Source of the DNA: Candidatus Poribacteria bacterium
GTDB taxonomy: Bacteria; Poribacteria; WGA-4E; WGA-3G
Assembly: GCA_022828145.1 (NCBI GenBank)
Contig: JAJEJA010000094.1
Location: forward strand, 41,744 to 105,743
Reading direction: 5' to 3'
DNA length: 64,000 nt
In this document: positions 8,038 through 17,177 of the stretch, one piece after another
Layout: each line of letters begins with the position of its first letter
How positions within the stretch are numbered: the stretch's first letter is position 1
The notes under the pieces: generated by a model
Told to the model about the DNA's origin: nothing
Database searches by the model: none
The model's input: the letters and a program-made list of their open reading frames with translations, nothing else
Program-made: the position numbers and the translations under genes

Positions 8038-9906
8038 TTATCCAAGGAAATATCGTTCCCTTTTCTTTGCTTCTGTATACGTTTGATATGCTTTTTCAGC
8101 AGATTCTACCTCAGAGACTTCCGCGACAGGAACATCCCACCATGATTCATATTGTGGTACTCTTACGTCAAAATCAACATCAATCTTGACAACAGTAGTC
8201 TTATCAGCATCCCGCGCTTCCTGCAGTGCCATCTTTAGTGTATGTGGGGTAGTTACTTGAATGACGTTTGCCCCGAGACTTTCGGCATTTGCTGCAAGGT
8301 TAACAGGTAAAAAATCTCCATGAAGTTTTCCGGAGTTGTCGTCTCTGTATCTGAATCTGGTTGCAAAACCTTGTGCGCCTGTTGCTTCAGATAATCCACC
8401 GATACTGCTATGTCCTTCGTTATTTATTAGGACAATAATCAACTTATAGTTTTCCTGAATTGAGGTAATGATTTCCTGTGCTAACATGAGATATGAACCG
8501 TCACCAACAAGCACATAGACATCACGGGTAGGGTCAGCCATTTTAATGCCTAATCCACCAGCGATTTCATATCCCATGCAAGAGTATCCGTATTCAAGAT
8601 GGAACTGTTTCGGATTGCGTGTCCGCCAGAGTTTGTGTAGGTCCCCGGGAAGACTACCCGCAGCACACACGACGACATCTTCGGGACGTGAAAATTCATT
8701 GACAACACCTATAACTTCACTCTGACTCGGCAGTGGTTGAAGCTCAAGATGAAATAACCTGTCCACTTCCTCATCCCACGTATCTCTATATTTCTCAATG
8801 CGTGCAGCGTAATCGGTGTTGATTTTATAATTTCCAACGGCATCTACCAATTCAGATAGCGTAACACATGCATCGGTAACTAAAGGTAGCGCAGCATGTT
8901 TGGCAGCATCAAACTCAGCAATGTTAATATTGATGAATCTTACGTTGGGATTTTGGAAGGCGGTTTTTGATGCGGTCGTGAAATCGCTCAATCTTGTTCC
9001 GATGGCGATGACCAGGTCCGCTTCACGAGCAGCGATATTTGCGCCGGGTGTTCCTGTTGCACCAATGGCACCGAGGTTTTGTGGGTGGTCATACCGTAGT
9101 GAACCTTTACCGGCAAAGGTCTCTCCAACAGGGATACCAGTTTTCTCAACAAATTGTGCTAACTGCTCAGTTGCTTCACTATAGATTACTCCACCGCCAG
9201 CAATAATGATCGGCTTTTCACTACTTGTAATCCATTCTACTGCCCGGTTGAACAAGTTTTCATCAGCGCGCGGTCTTGGGATAGTATAGACACGTTTCTC
9301 AAAAAGTTCTACCGGATATGGAAATGCTTCTGCTTGAACATCCTGTGGTAATGCTAATGTTACTGTACCCGTATCGGCTTGTGACGTCAACACGCGCATT
9401 GCCTCTGGTAATGCAGTGATAATCTGCTCAGGACGATTTATGCGATCCCAATATTGAGAAATAGGTTTGAAGCAATCGTTAACTGAGATGTCTTGTGAAT
9501 GAGGAGACTCCAACTGTTGTAGGACAGGTGCAACCAACCGTGTAGAAAAGATGTCTCCTGGTAACAGGAGCACAGGGAGTCTGTTGATAGTTGCTCCCGC
9601 AGCACCTGTGAGCATATTAGTTGCCCCCGGACCAATAGAAGAGGTACAAGCAAAGGTTTTGAGACGGTTAGACATCTTTGCAAAAGCAGCTGCGGTATGT
9701 ACCATAGACTGTTCGTTCCGCGTCTGATAAAAGCGAAATTCATCTGAGTATTGATGTAGTGCTTGTCCAATACCAGCGACATTTCCATGTCCAAAGATCC
9801 CAAACATCCCAGCGAAGAATTCCGTTTTAATGCCATCTCGTTCAACATACTGCTGTTTGAGAAATTGGACGATGGCTTGTCCCATCGTTAGTTCGCGTGT
9901 TTTCAT
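8038..9906 (-). CDS. iolD: 3D-(3,5/4)-trihydroxycyclohexane-1,2-dione acylhydrolase (IolD)
   Basis: A thiamine-diphosphate enzyme of myo-inositol catabolism that opens the cyclohexane-dione ring to give 5-deoxy-D-glucuronate. The 622-residue length fits IolD. Residues 1-190 are the pyrimidine-binding domain with catalytic Glu65 (RNEQSMVHTAAAF). The central domain follows, then the PP-binding domain with GDGSYLMLAQEI...NNEG, the GDG-NN ThDP/metal motif. The opening MGQAIVQFLKQQY is typical of IolD. It is 22 bases downstream of iolC. The other iol genes (iolG, iolE, iolB, iolJ) are not next to it; a TIM-barrel epimerase at 59449 could be relevant but is remote. Confidence 0.95.
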   Translation of the reverse strand: MKTRELTMGQAIVQFLKQQYVERDGIKTEFFAGMFGIFGHGNVAGIGQALHQYSDEFRFYQTRNEQSMVHTAAAFAKMSNRLKTFACTSSIGPGATNMLTGAAGATINRLPVLLLPGDIFSTRLVAPVLQQLESPHSQDISVNDCFKPISQYWDRINRPEQIITALPEAMRVLTSQADTGTVTLALPQDVQAEAFPYPVELFEKRVYTIPRPRADENLFNRAVEWITSSEKPIIIAGGGVIYSEATEQLAQFVEKTGIPVGETFAGKGSLRYDHPQNLGAIGATGTPGANIAAREADLVIAIGTRLSDFTTASKTAFQNPNVRFININIAEFDAAKHAALPLVTDACVTLSELVDAVGNYKINTDYAARIEKYRDTWDEEVDRLFHLELQPLPSQSEVIGVVNEFSRPEDVVVCAAGSLPGDLHKLWRTRNPKQFHLEYGYSCMGYEIAGGLGIKMADPTRDVYVLVGDGSYLMLAQEIITSIQENYKLIIVLINNEGHSSIGGLSEATGAQGFATRFRYRDDNSGKLHGDFLPVNLAANAESLGANVIQVTTPHTLKMALQEARDADKTTVVKIDVDFDVRVPQYESWWDVPVAEVSEVESAEKAYQTYTEAKKRERYFLG

Positions 9907-9928
9907 TGTAAACTCTCCTATCTATGCG

Positions 9929-10930
9929 TTATAATCCACCACGGACTTCAACGAACGCGTCAACTTCAGCCATTGTCGGCATAAAGTTTGCGCATCCGTG
10001 TCGGGTTACCACGATTGCTCCAGTAGCATTCCCGAGACGGGCTGATTTCTGCCAATCCCATCCGTTTAGTATACCATATATAAAACCGCTTGCAAATGCG
10101 TCGCCAGCCCCAAGTGTATTATAGACTTCAACAGGAAAAGGGTTTGCATGAATAACTTCACCCTCTTTTGTGTAAATGTCCGCGCCATCTATTCCCCGCT
10201 TCATGACAAGTGCGTTGGGCCCAGCATCTAAAATAGTCGTAACTGCTACGTCGATATCCCCTTCAATGTTCGGGTTAGAAATTTGTGAGTGTTCTATTGA
10301 CATCTGTGAGATATTTGTCATAGATGTTGCCTTAATCTCCTCTTCTGTCCCAATAGCAATATCAACATTTCGCAAGGCAGAACGTATACTTACACCAAAA
10401 GCGCGAGGGTCATGCCACTGGTCTGCTCGAAAGTCTAAATCCAAGAAAACTTCGCGTTGCAGTGCCTTTGCTTGTTCTGCTGCAAAGAGAGTAGCAGTTC
10501 GACTCGGCTCTTTGCTGAGACCAGTTCCCGATATCAATATAGCACGACTCTCTGCAATCGGTGAAGCAAGAACATCATCAATAGTCAGTTCAATATCAGC
10601 ACAGTTTTCACGGTAATAGATGAGTGGAAATTTGTCAGGCGGTTCTATACCGAGGACAACCGCACTCGTTCGATGCTCAGGTTTAATGACAATAAAACGT
10701 GTTTCAATATCTTCATCTTCCAGAAACTTGAGAATGAACTCACCAACCGGATCATCTCCGATGGCAGTGAGAAGTGCAGACTGTAGACCAAGCCGACGCG
10801 TGCCAACACTTATATTGGTAGGACACCCTCCAACAAACGCACCAAAACTTGTGATCTCTGGAAAAGGCACTCCGATATCATTTGAATATAGGTCTATGGA
10901 ACTACGACCAATAGTTAGAACGTCATACAT
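9929..10930 (-). CDS. iolC: 5-dehydro-2-deoxygluconokinase (IolC, PfkB family)
   Basis: A ribokinase-family sugar kinase of 333 residues that phosphorylates 5-dehydro-2-deoxy-D-gluconate in myo-inositol breakdown. PfkB signatures are FVGGCPTNISVG near residues 32-43 and NTLGAGDAFASGF near residues 270-282, the latter with the catalytic Asp. The opening DVLTIGRSSIDLYSNDIG is characteristic of IolC. It lies 16 bases after the Ser/Thr kinase gene and 22 before iolD, so the three are almost certainly cotranscribed. Confidence 0.93.
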   Translation of the reverse strand: MYDVLTIGRSSIDLYSNDIGVPFPEITSFGAFVGGCPTNISVGTRRLGLQSALLTAIGDDPVGEFILKFLEDEDIETRFIVIKPEHRTSAVVLGIEPPDKFPLIYYRENCADIELTIDDVLASPIAESRAILISGTGLSKEPSRTATLFAAEQAKALQREVFLDLDFRADQWHDPRAFGVSIRSALRNVDIAIGTEEEIKATSMTNISQMSIEHSQISNPNIEGDIDVAVTTILDAGPNALVMKRGIDGADIYTKEGEVIHANPFPVEVYNTLGAGDAFASGFIYGILNGWDWQKSARLGNATGAIVVTRHGCANFMPTMAEVDAFVEVRGGL

Positions 10931-10946
10931 TCTATCGTCTACTCAA

Positions 10947-12944
10947 TTATCCAACACTTTCCATCCGTATTTCGTCCAACAATTTCTGTGCCTCAATCAC
11001 AGCTCTTGGAGGATTCGATAATTTTGCACCAATTGATAATATTTGCATATAATAATCATAAGCTGTCTGTAGATCACCGTTGAAATGTGCATTTTCGGCT
11101 GCATTGAAATAGCAGACGGTAGCAGAAGCTTTACACTTTTCAACTTCTGGAACGAGTTGTGCAAACCGATAATTATCTGCCGCCAGTATAAACGATTTTC
11201 CCGCCTCTGTCCATGCACGTTGCATTTCTAACTGTCGTGCCAAATGAACATAATAGATAGCTCCGTTTCTTGCATTTTTTCTTGCATGACGCTGCTTTTT
11301 TGCTGCGGCATAAGAGAATCGTGCTCGCGTATAACAGTTTGCTACAAGTTCAATTTCATTCACTCTTATAAACTTTTTGGCGTGTCTGTTGTAAAATGCT
11401 CCGAGTCTACTATATTGAATCAAACATCGTCGTATATTCTCTTGTTGCATATATATTTGTGCCTGCTGATAAATATGCGCTGCTTCCCTTTCATGCGGAT
11501 ATTGAATATCCTCGTGCACCTTATCTAATAAAAACTCAGGTGGTGCTTCCTCAATCAATACCCGATAACTTCTTTCCTGTTGCACCTGCGTCTGAGGGAC
11601 AGGGAAATGATCTAAGTCTTCATGGACAATTTCAGGCTCTTCATGGTGTACATCAGGTTCATCGTAGTAAACAACAGGTTCTAAGTCATCTTCTGATACA
11701 GTCAGCATATACAGTAGATTGGCTTTTTCCGTTTCAGACAACTTTTCAATCAATTCCACAATGTCCTGAACTGTTAACCTATCGGGAAGCGATGTTGTAT
11801 CTGCCACTTTCTTAAAGATAGTATCCGCTTGTGTTTCAAGGTCGGCATCTTGTAAACTAAGAGTGTGTGCTTTATGTAACTCTCTTAGTGTCTCATCAAC
11901 AGAGCCATTTTCGATGTATTCAATAGCATTGGTATAGTGTTGCTTAAGACGAATTTTCCGTTTTTCTTCGTTGTCCTTTTCCTGTCTATTGCGCGTTTCA
12001 AAGAAGAGTGTTTGGTTGATCAGTTCAGCAACGTCAATCTCTAATCGGAAAGTTTTTCTACACCGTTCAAGTGCTTTTGCCAATTCAGTAGCAGGGGAAT
12101 TAGTACTCTCAGCTATGAGTATAGATGCTTGCTGTTCATATTTCCAACGTCGGATTTTATCAAGCTCATCATACATTTCAGCGGCAGTTTGATATCGTTT
12201 ATCTACATCCCTATTGAGAGCTTTTACAGCAAAATTCCTGAATTCCTCTGGACATTTTTCGAGATCCTCAATTTCACCTGCAGCTTTCTTTCTATCAATT
12301 TCATCTGCTTCACCCGAGAAAGGGTACTGTTTTGTGAGTGCTTCATATAAGAGCAGACCTGTAGCATATAGATCCGCTCGATAATCATAGGCACCATAGT
12401 GTTGTTCTGGTGCCATGTAACGTCTTGTCCCTGTCATTGTGGATGCCAATTTTGAAGCATCGCCAAATATGCGTGCAATGCTAAAGTCCGCTATTTTTGC
12501 CTCTTTATCAGCCGTAAGCAATATATTCTGGGGTTTAATGTCACGGTGTAAGATGTTTTCTGCATGTGCGGCTTTCAATCCGTTGCATATACCTATCCCG
12601 ATATTAAGTACGTCGTTAATGGTTAGATCATCCTGTTGCACAAGTTGATGTAGGTTTGTCCCTTCAATATATTCCATAACTATCCAAGCAAGACAGTTGT
12701 CCCTGCCTGGTTCAACAGTATGAATAGCGACGATGTTCGGGTGTCCACCTATCTTTGACATTGATTGAAGTTCAGTTCGCAAATAACGCAGTCTATCTGC
12801 AGGATAGGCATCTTTAGATACTGCTTTGATTGCAACGATGCGTTCTGTCATCTCTTCACGGGCGCGAAAAACTGACGAGAAACTACCTGAACTCAGATAT
12901 TCCTCCAATCTGTATTTACCTAATATTAATTGGTTAATCTTCAT
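10947..12944 (-). CDS. Eukaryote-like Ser/Thr protein kinase with helical C-terminal region
   Basis: A 665-residue Hanks-type kinase. Residues 10-270 are the catalytic domain: glycine loop SSGSFSSVF (18-26), K40 (IVAIK), HRDIKPQN at 133-140 and APE at 178-180. The metal-binding DFG reads DFS at 153-155, keeping the Asp. Residues 270-665 are mostly helical and charged, with an acidic Glu/His/Pro-rich stretch near 420-460 and TPR-like helices toward the end (AATVCYFNAAENAHFNGDLQ). No transmembrane segment is seen, so it is probably soluble. It is the first gene of a run with iolC and iolD. That placement suggests control of, or by, inositol metabolism, but the substrate is unknown. Confidence 0.92.
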   Translation of the reverse strand: MKINQLILGKYRLEEYLSSGSFSSVFRAREEMTERIVAIKAVSKDAYPADRLRYLRTELQSMSKIGGHPNIVAIHTVEPGRDNCLAWIVMEYIEGTNLHQLVQQDDLTINDVLNIGIGICNGLKAAHAENILHRDIKPQNILLTADKEAKIADFSIARIFGDASKLASTMTGTRRYMAPEQHYGAYDYRADLYATGLLLYEALTKQYPFSGEADEIDRKKAAGEIEDLEKCPEEFRNFAVKALNRDVDKRYQTAAEMYDELDKIRRWKYEQQASILIAESTNSPATELAKALERCRKTFRLEIDVAELINQTLFFETRNRQEKDNEEKRKIRLKQHYTNAIEYIENGSVDETLRELHKAHTLSLQDADLETQADTIFKKVADTTSLPDRLTVQDIVELIEKLSETEKANLLYMLTVSEDDLEPVVYYDEPDVHHEEPEIVHEDLDHFPVPQTQVQQERSYRVLIEEAPPEFLLDKVHEDIQYPHEREAAHIYQQAQIYMQQENIRRCLIQYSRLGAFYNRHAKKFIRVNEIELVANCYTRARFSYAAAKKQRHARKNARNGAIYYVHLARQLEMQRAWTEAGKSFILAADNYRFAQLVPEVEKCKASATVCYFNAAENAHFNGDLQTAYDYYMQILSIGAKLSNPPRAVIEAQKLLDEIRMESVG

Positions 12945-13008
12945 GGCGATGAATCTTATGTTGAATCGTCCGGAAAATCAGATGGTGTACACAACGCTAT
13001 AGTCATAG

Positions 13009-13147
13009 TACCCACAACCTAAAGGTTGGGGATCACAACCAATGCCGATTGCTAAAGAGAGTATAGCAAAGTATGTACGAAAATGTCAAGTTTTTTTGAT
13101 AAACAAACTGATGAACTGTCTACATCCCGCAAGCTAAAGCATGGGAT
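13009..13147. repeat. Two short hairpins resembling IS200/IS605-type ends
   Basis: Within the gene-free stretch 12945-13328 are two small hairpins: CCCACAACCTAAAGGTTGGG at about 13010-13029, and TCCC...GGGA with inner GCT-AA-AGC at about 13125-13146. Stems of this type occur at subterminal ends of IS200/IS605 elements, but no tnpA or tnpB sequence lies between or beside them. They could be remnants or unrelated structured RNA. The assignment is weak. Confidence 0.3.
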
Positions 13148-13193
13148 TTGACAGAAGGTTTTAAAAAATCCTTCGGGTAATCAACAGGCAATT

Positions 13194-13328
13194 ATGAAGT
13201 TAAAGTATTAAATTGGGTAATATTTTATTTTTCACAGACCCGGTAGGTTCGGTTTCCTAACCAATGCAGAATACCAAACGCGCATTCTGCCGGGTGTCTC
13301 AACGAATTACCTAAATTATTATTATGAA
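13194..13328. repeat. Short TIR element, family R2 (ATGAAG ends, CCTAACC core)
   Basis: The left end (ATGAAGTTAAAGTATTAAAT at 13194) is nearly identical to the left end of the larger element at 25297-25554, and the core carries GGTAGGTTCGGTTTCCTAACC. The right end is degenerate and runs up to the stop codon of the aldolase gene at 13329. No ORF. Probably a decayed non-autonomous insertion. Confidence 0.7.
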
Positions 13329-13970
13329 TTATTGCACAGAATTAACGGCAGCTGCCAGTTTTTTCGCTCTGTCGGTAAGTTCATTGAAATCGCGAGATTC
13401 AATGAGCCTGCTACTTACCAGAAAACTTCCTACACCTAAAGCGGCTGCCCCCGCAGATATATACTCGGCTGCATTGTCGGCACTGATGCCGCCGGTTGGA
13501 ATTAGTGGAATCTGGGGTAGCGGTGCTTTAATATCTTTGATATAGGATGGACCAACGCCGGTTGAAGGAAAAACTTTGACATAATCCGCACCAAGCTCCC
13601 AGGCTGTCAAAATCTCCGTAGGTGTAAATGCGCCAGGTATTACGACTTTACCATAGCGGTTGCAAATTTCAATTACTTCTGGTTTTGTAACTGGACTGAC
13701 GACAAATTCAGCACCTGCAAGTATCGCAGCGCGCGCCGTTTCCGAGTCCAAAACAGAACCAACACCAATTAATACCTCATTTCCAAACCTTGTAGACACT
13801 TCAGTGATTACACGTAACGCGTCTGGTGTTGTCATCGTTATTTCAATAACATTAACGCCTCCAGTTTGAATAGCCTCCGCTACTTCAATCAGTTCATTTG
13901 AACTGTTGGCACGAATTATCGCCACAATACCGCATGCTTCAATACGGTGCATCTGTTCTAATTTTGTCAT
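13329..13970 (-). CDS. eda: KDPG/KHG-type 2-keto-3-deoxy aldolase
   Basis: A class I aldolase of about 213 residues that splits 2-keto-3-deoxy-6-phosphogluconate or a related keto acid into pyruvate and an aldehyde. Visible are the GIVAIIRANSS opening strand, the Glu in VIEITMTTP, the Schiff-base Lys in DYVKVFPS and the phosphate-binding loop PLIPTGGISADN. I prefer ATG 13970 to the ATG at 13982, because GAGG lies seven bases before it and nothing resembling a ribosome site precedes the first. Substrate specificity (KDPG, 4-hydroxy-2-oxoglutarate, galactonate derivative) cannot be read from the sequence, so the symbol is provisional. Confidence 0.85.
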   Translation of the reverse strand: MTKLEQMHRIEACGIVAIIRANSSNELIEVAEAIQTGGVNVIEITMTTPDALRVITEVSTRFGNEVLIGVGSVLDSETARAAILAGAEFVVSPVTKPEVIEICNRYGKVVIPGAFTPTEILTAWELGADYVKVFPSTGVGPSYIKDIKAPLPQIPLIPTGGISADNAAEYISAGAAALGVGSFLVSSRLIESRDFNELTDRAKKLAAAVNSVQ

Positions 13971-14147
13971 ACGCTGCCTCATTATCTATTGATCAATGGT
14001 TGTTTTCAGTTGCAACACGTTCTCGTTGAACACTTAAATCTATTTTAATATGTAGATTTTCTTGTTGCATTTAATCTCTTAACATGTTAACATAAGTATC
14101 AAGTCATTCAAACAGAAGTTTTTACATGAATGCTTAGTCAACAAACT

Positions 14148-14270
14148 ATTGTAGATCGCGATTCGGAGATCACTCCTACAGAATCTGTTGTACTGCAGAA
14201 GGCCAGTTAACATATTTCTGGCCGATTCCCGACTTTTTAATGCCATCAAAAAACACTTGAAAAAGTATTA
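14148..14270. repeat. Direct repeat, about 120 bp, left copy (extended R1 type)
   Basis: This begins ACTATTGTAGATCGCGATTC and runs to ACACTTGAAAAAGTATTAG. The same sequence, with scattered differences, recurs in the same orientation at 17051-17175. The two copies flank the CNNM gene pair. The stretch contains the R1 palindrome arms. The remainder of 13971-14347 shows no gene. Confidence 0.85.
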
Positions 14271-14347
14271 GTATAGTATACAACAAACGGAATTGAGGTC
14301 TAATACTCCCGGACGAATATCTAACTATACTTCGTCCACACAAACGA

Positions 14348-15691
14348 ATGGAAGTTCCACTACTACCTTATTTTATTGGATTAGTAGGTTTACTCATCCT
14401 CTCGGGTTTTTTCTCCGGTTCTGAAACTGCTCTCTGTGCTTTGACTCGTGTGCAGATAGAAAAGTTACGACTTGAACGCGGAAAGACCTCTGCAATTGTC
14501 AATTTTGTTGACAATCCTCGCCGCTTGTTTATCACGGTTCTCCTTGGTAACAATCTGGTTAATGTCTCTTTTGCAATACTTGTTCTTCGACTTGTCCCAT
14601 CAGTATTTCCTGAATCCATAGAAAACTTTTATCCCTACTTGGCATTACTATTGACTGTCGTGCCGATGCTCATCTTTGGCGAAATGACACCAAAGACCTA
14701 TGCTATAAAGTATCCTATATTTTTTGCGAAACTAACTGCACCGCCTTTATGGGTCTTTTCAATCTGTATTACCCCTTTACGTTCACTGCTTCGCAGGATT
14801 ATCGACCGACTTGTTCCAATATTCGGTGGAAACCCACCAGAAGACGAAGAATTCACAGCAGAAGATTTGCAAGAGTTTTTCAAAACATATCACGAAGAAA
14901 CACTTCCCCCAGACGAACGCGAAATTGTCAGCAATATCCTTGAATTGCGAAACATAGAAGCGAAAGAAATCATGGTTCCCAGAACTGAAGTCGTTGCTGT
15001 GTCCACCTTACACACTATCCAAGAAACATTGACGCAAGCAAAGAAATCTGGTTTTTCTCGCATACTTGTCTATCAAGAAGAAATTGACAAAATATGCGGA
15101 GTCTTCTACGTCAAAGATATTGCCAAATGGGGTCATAAAGATGTCAACTCTCTAACAATTGAGGAATTCCTTAAAAAAAGAGAACAGTTTGCAGAGATAT
15201 CTGAACAAGCACCCCTCATACGAGAACCTGTCACTGTCCTCGAAATCCGAAAAATCGGAATACTGTTGTTAAGACTGAAACGTGAAAAAACCAAATTAGC
15301 TGTCCTCCACGATGAATATGGCGGGTTCTCTGGCATCGTTACCACAGAAGATATCGTTGAACAGGTCGTCGGTGATATCGTTGATGAACATGATAAAACC
15401 GATTCTGCAAATGGATGTATAAAACACTCAGAAAACCCATTAATATTAGAAACCACAGGACGCATGAGTATTCGTGATCTAAACTATCAATATGAACTCA
15501 ATATTCAGGAAGAAGATGCGGATACCATCGGTGGCTACGCTTACGGTCTGTTTGGACGAATCCCTTCTGTAGGCGAAACCCAGGTGAATGAAAACGGTTT
15601 AGAGTTTGAAATCATTGAGACAGAAGGAAACTTAATCACAAGTCTGCTAATCCGTGTGCCTGACCCTGATGAACTAGAAGCAGAAAATTAA
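14348..15691 (+). CDS. CNNM/CorC (HlyC/CorC) family membrane protein with CBS domains, copy 1
   Basis: A 447-residue inner-membrane protein. Residues 1-190 are a DUF21/CNNM transmembrane domain (LLILSGFFSGSETALCALTR, then further hydrophobic helices to about 140). Two CBS domains at about 205-340 include IMVPRTEVVAV and GFSGIVTTEDIVEQVVGDIVDE, and the CorC_HlyC C-terminal domain at about 355-445 includes ADTIGGYAYGLFGRIP. CNNM proteins are linked to Mg2+ (or Co2+) export; the hemolysin label is historical. The following paralog is in the same frame after this stop. Confidence 0.92.
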   Translation: MEVPLLPYFIGLVGLLILSGFFSGSETALCALTRVQIEKLRLERGKTSAIVNFVDNPRRLFITVLLGNNLVNVSFAILVLRLVPSVFPESIENFYPYLALLLTVVPMLIFGEMTPKTYAIKYPIFFAKLTAPPLWVFSICITPLRSLLRRIIDRLVPIFGGNPPEDEEFTAEDLQEFFKTYHEETLPPDEREIVSNILELRNIEAKEIMVPRTEVVAVSTLHTIQETLTQAKKSGFSRILVYQEEIDKICGVFYVKDIAKWGHKDVNSLTIEEFLKKREQFAEISEQAPLIREPVTVLEIRKIGILLLRLKREKTKLAVLHDEYGGFSGIVTTEDIVEQVVGDIVDEHDKTDSANGCIKHSENPLILETTGRMSIRDLNYQYELNIQEEDADTIGGYAYGLFGRIPSVGETQVNENGLEFEIIETEGNLITSLLIRVPDPDELEAEN

Positions 15692-15706
15692 CCGAGTATT
15701 TTTATT

Positions 15707-17038
15707 TTGCAAATCCTAATTTTATCCCTCTTTCTAATCGGGGCAGGTAGTGCAACGCAATCCGCTTTACTGATCACTTCGTTCGCTGTTGCCGTACTTG
15801 TCTGTCTTATCTTGTCGGCATTCTACTCCGGTTCAGAAACTGCTCTCGTCTCTGTAAATAAACTGCGGATAAATCAACTCGTTGAGTCTAAGGACAAAAA
15901 GGCAAGGATTATCCACCGTTTAATCGCATCTCCTGATAAAATGCTTGCTCTCACATTGGTGGGTACTAATCTTGCGAATATACTCATTGCACAATACGGG
16001 GACCGATTGACTGAACAGGTCTTATCAGATACAAATATATCAGATAGAATACAGGGTGTTATTTCTATCCTTTATGTGACAATACTACTTCTTATCTTCG
16101 GAGAGATATTACCCAAAACCGTATTTCGCGTAAAAGCGGATATACTTGCTTTACGGTATGCCTATCTATTGAGATTTTCTGAATATGTTTTATCTCCGCT
16201 AATCTACTTTGTGCAAACAGTAACTAAAGTCCTTGTTAGGATCATTGATAGAGGTCCTTCTGAACCTAATGTTGATGCACAACGGGAAGAATTACGTTTG
16301 GTTGCAACTATGGGTGAACAATCAGGAAATCTACATGCTGAACAGCGACGCATGATTCACCGCCTGCTTAATATTCAAGACCGAACTGTACGGCAGGTAA
16401 TGGTACCGCTTGTTGATATCGTAGCGATTGAAAAAACAACCACTTGTGAAGATTTTTTGCAGATTGCTGCTGATTCAGGATACTCTCGTCTGCCAGTTTA
16501 CGATGAACGTATATACGACATTATCGGGATTGTTAACCTCTTAGATGTAATCTATGCAGAAAATCTACCTGATACAATTGAATCCTTTACCCGGACAGAC
16601 TTACATGTTGTCCCAGAATCGAAAAATATAAACGCCCTCCTTAAAGAAATTCAGCAAACCCAGCATACGATGGTATTTGCGGTTGATGAATACAGTGGTA
16701 TTGTTGGTCTTGTAACCGTTGAAGACCTTGTAGAAGAAATCGTCGGTGAATTTGCTGATGAACGAGATGACCCCGATTCCATACATCTGATCTCACCAGA
16801 AATTATTGAATGTGAAGGTAGAACTGAAATCGACATTTTAGATGAACAGTACGGATTATCTATTCCTGAAGGCGACTATGAAACTATCGCAGGTTATATC
16901 CTTGAACGGACCGGTACGATACCGGAAACCGGAACAGAATTGGAACTTGGTGACTCAGTCATTACAATATTAGATGCAGATACACGAGCAATCAAAAAAA
17001 TACGGATTCGACGTCGCCTGGGAAGATTCAAAACGTAA
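15707..17038 (+). CDS. CNNM/CorC (HlyC/CorC) family membrane protein with CBS domains, copy 2
   Basis: A 443-residue paralog of the preceding protein with the same order: hydrophobic N-terminus, DUF21 (LILSAFYSGSETALVSVNKL), two CBS domains (MVPLVDIVAIEKT; YSGIVGLVTVEDLVEEIVGE) and CorC_HlyC tail (DYETIAGYILERTGTIPETG). The best start is TTG 15707; no ATG or GTG occurs before the DUF21 motif, and there is no strong ribosome site. Only five sense codons in the same reading frame separate the stop of copy 1 from this start. Expression probably depends on coupling to copy 1. Such tandem pairs may act as a heteromer (inference). Confidence 0.9.
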   Translation: MQILILSLFLIGAGSATQSALLITSFAVAVLVCLILSAFYSGSETALVSVNKLRINQLVESKDKKARIIHRLIASPDKMLALTLVGTNLANILIAQYGDRLTEQVLSDTNISDRIQGVISILYVTILLLIFGEILPKTVFRVKADILALRYAYLLRFSEYVLSPLIYFVQTVTKVLVRIIDRGPSEPNVDAQREELRLVATMGEQSGNLHAEQRRMIHRLLNIQDRTVRQVMVPLVDIVAIEKTTTCEDFLQIAADSGYSRLPVYDERIYDIIGIVNLLDVIYAENLPDTIESFTRTDLHVVPESKNINALLKEIQQTQHTMVFAVDEYSGIVGLVTVEDLVEEIVGEFADERDDPDSIHLISPEIIECEGRTEIDILDEQYGLSIPEGDYETIAGYILERTGTIPETGTELELGDSVITILDADTRAIKKIRIRRRLGRFKT

Positions 17039-17050
17039 CGACTTCTACAC

Positions 17051-17175
17051 TATTGTAGGTCACGATTCGGAGATCGCTCCTACAGAATCTGTTGTATTGT
17101 AGGAGACCATGTTAACATATTTCTGACCAATTCCCGACTTTCTTATGCCATCAAAAGACACTTGAAAAAACACTA
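17051..17175. repeat. Direct repeat, about 120 bp, right copy
   Basis: Same orientation as 14148-14270: TATTGTAGGTCACGATTCGG at the start, GTTAACATATTTCTGACCAA in the middle and ACACTTGAAAAAACACTAG at the end. The pair brackets exactly the two CNNM genes. Confidence 0.85.
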
Positions 17176-17177
17176 GA

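Noticed and set aside
14348..17038. A single CNNM gene broken by a nonsense mutation
   Set aside because: Each half holds a full set of DUF21, CBS and CorC_HlyC domains, so these are two complete paralogs in the same frame rather than one split gene.
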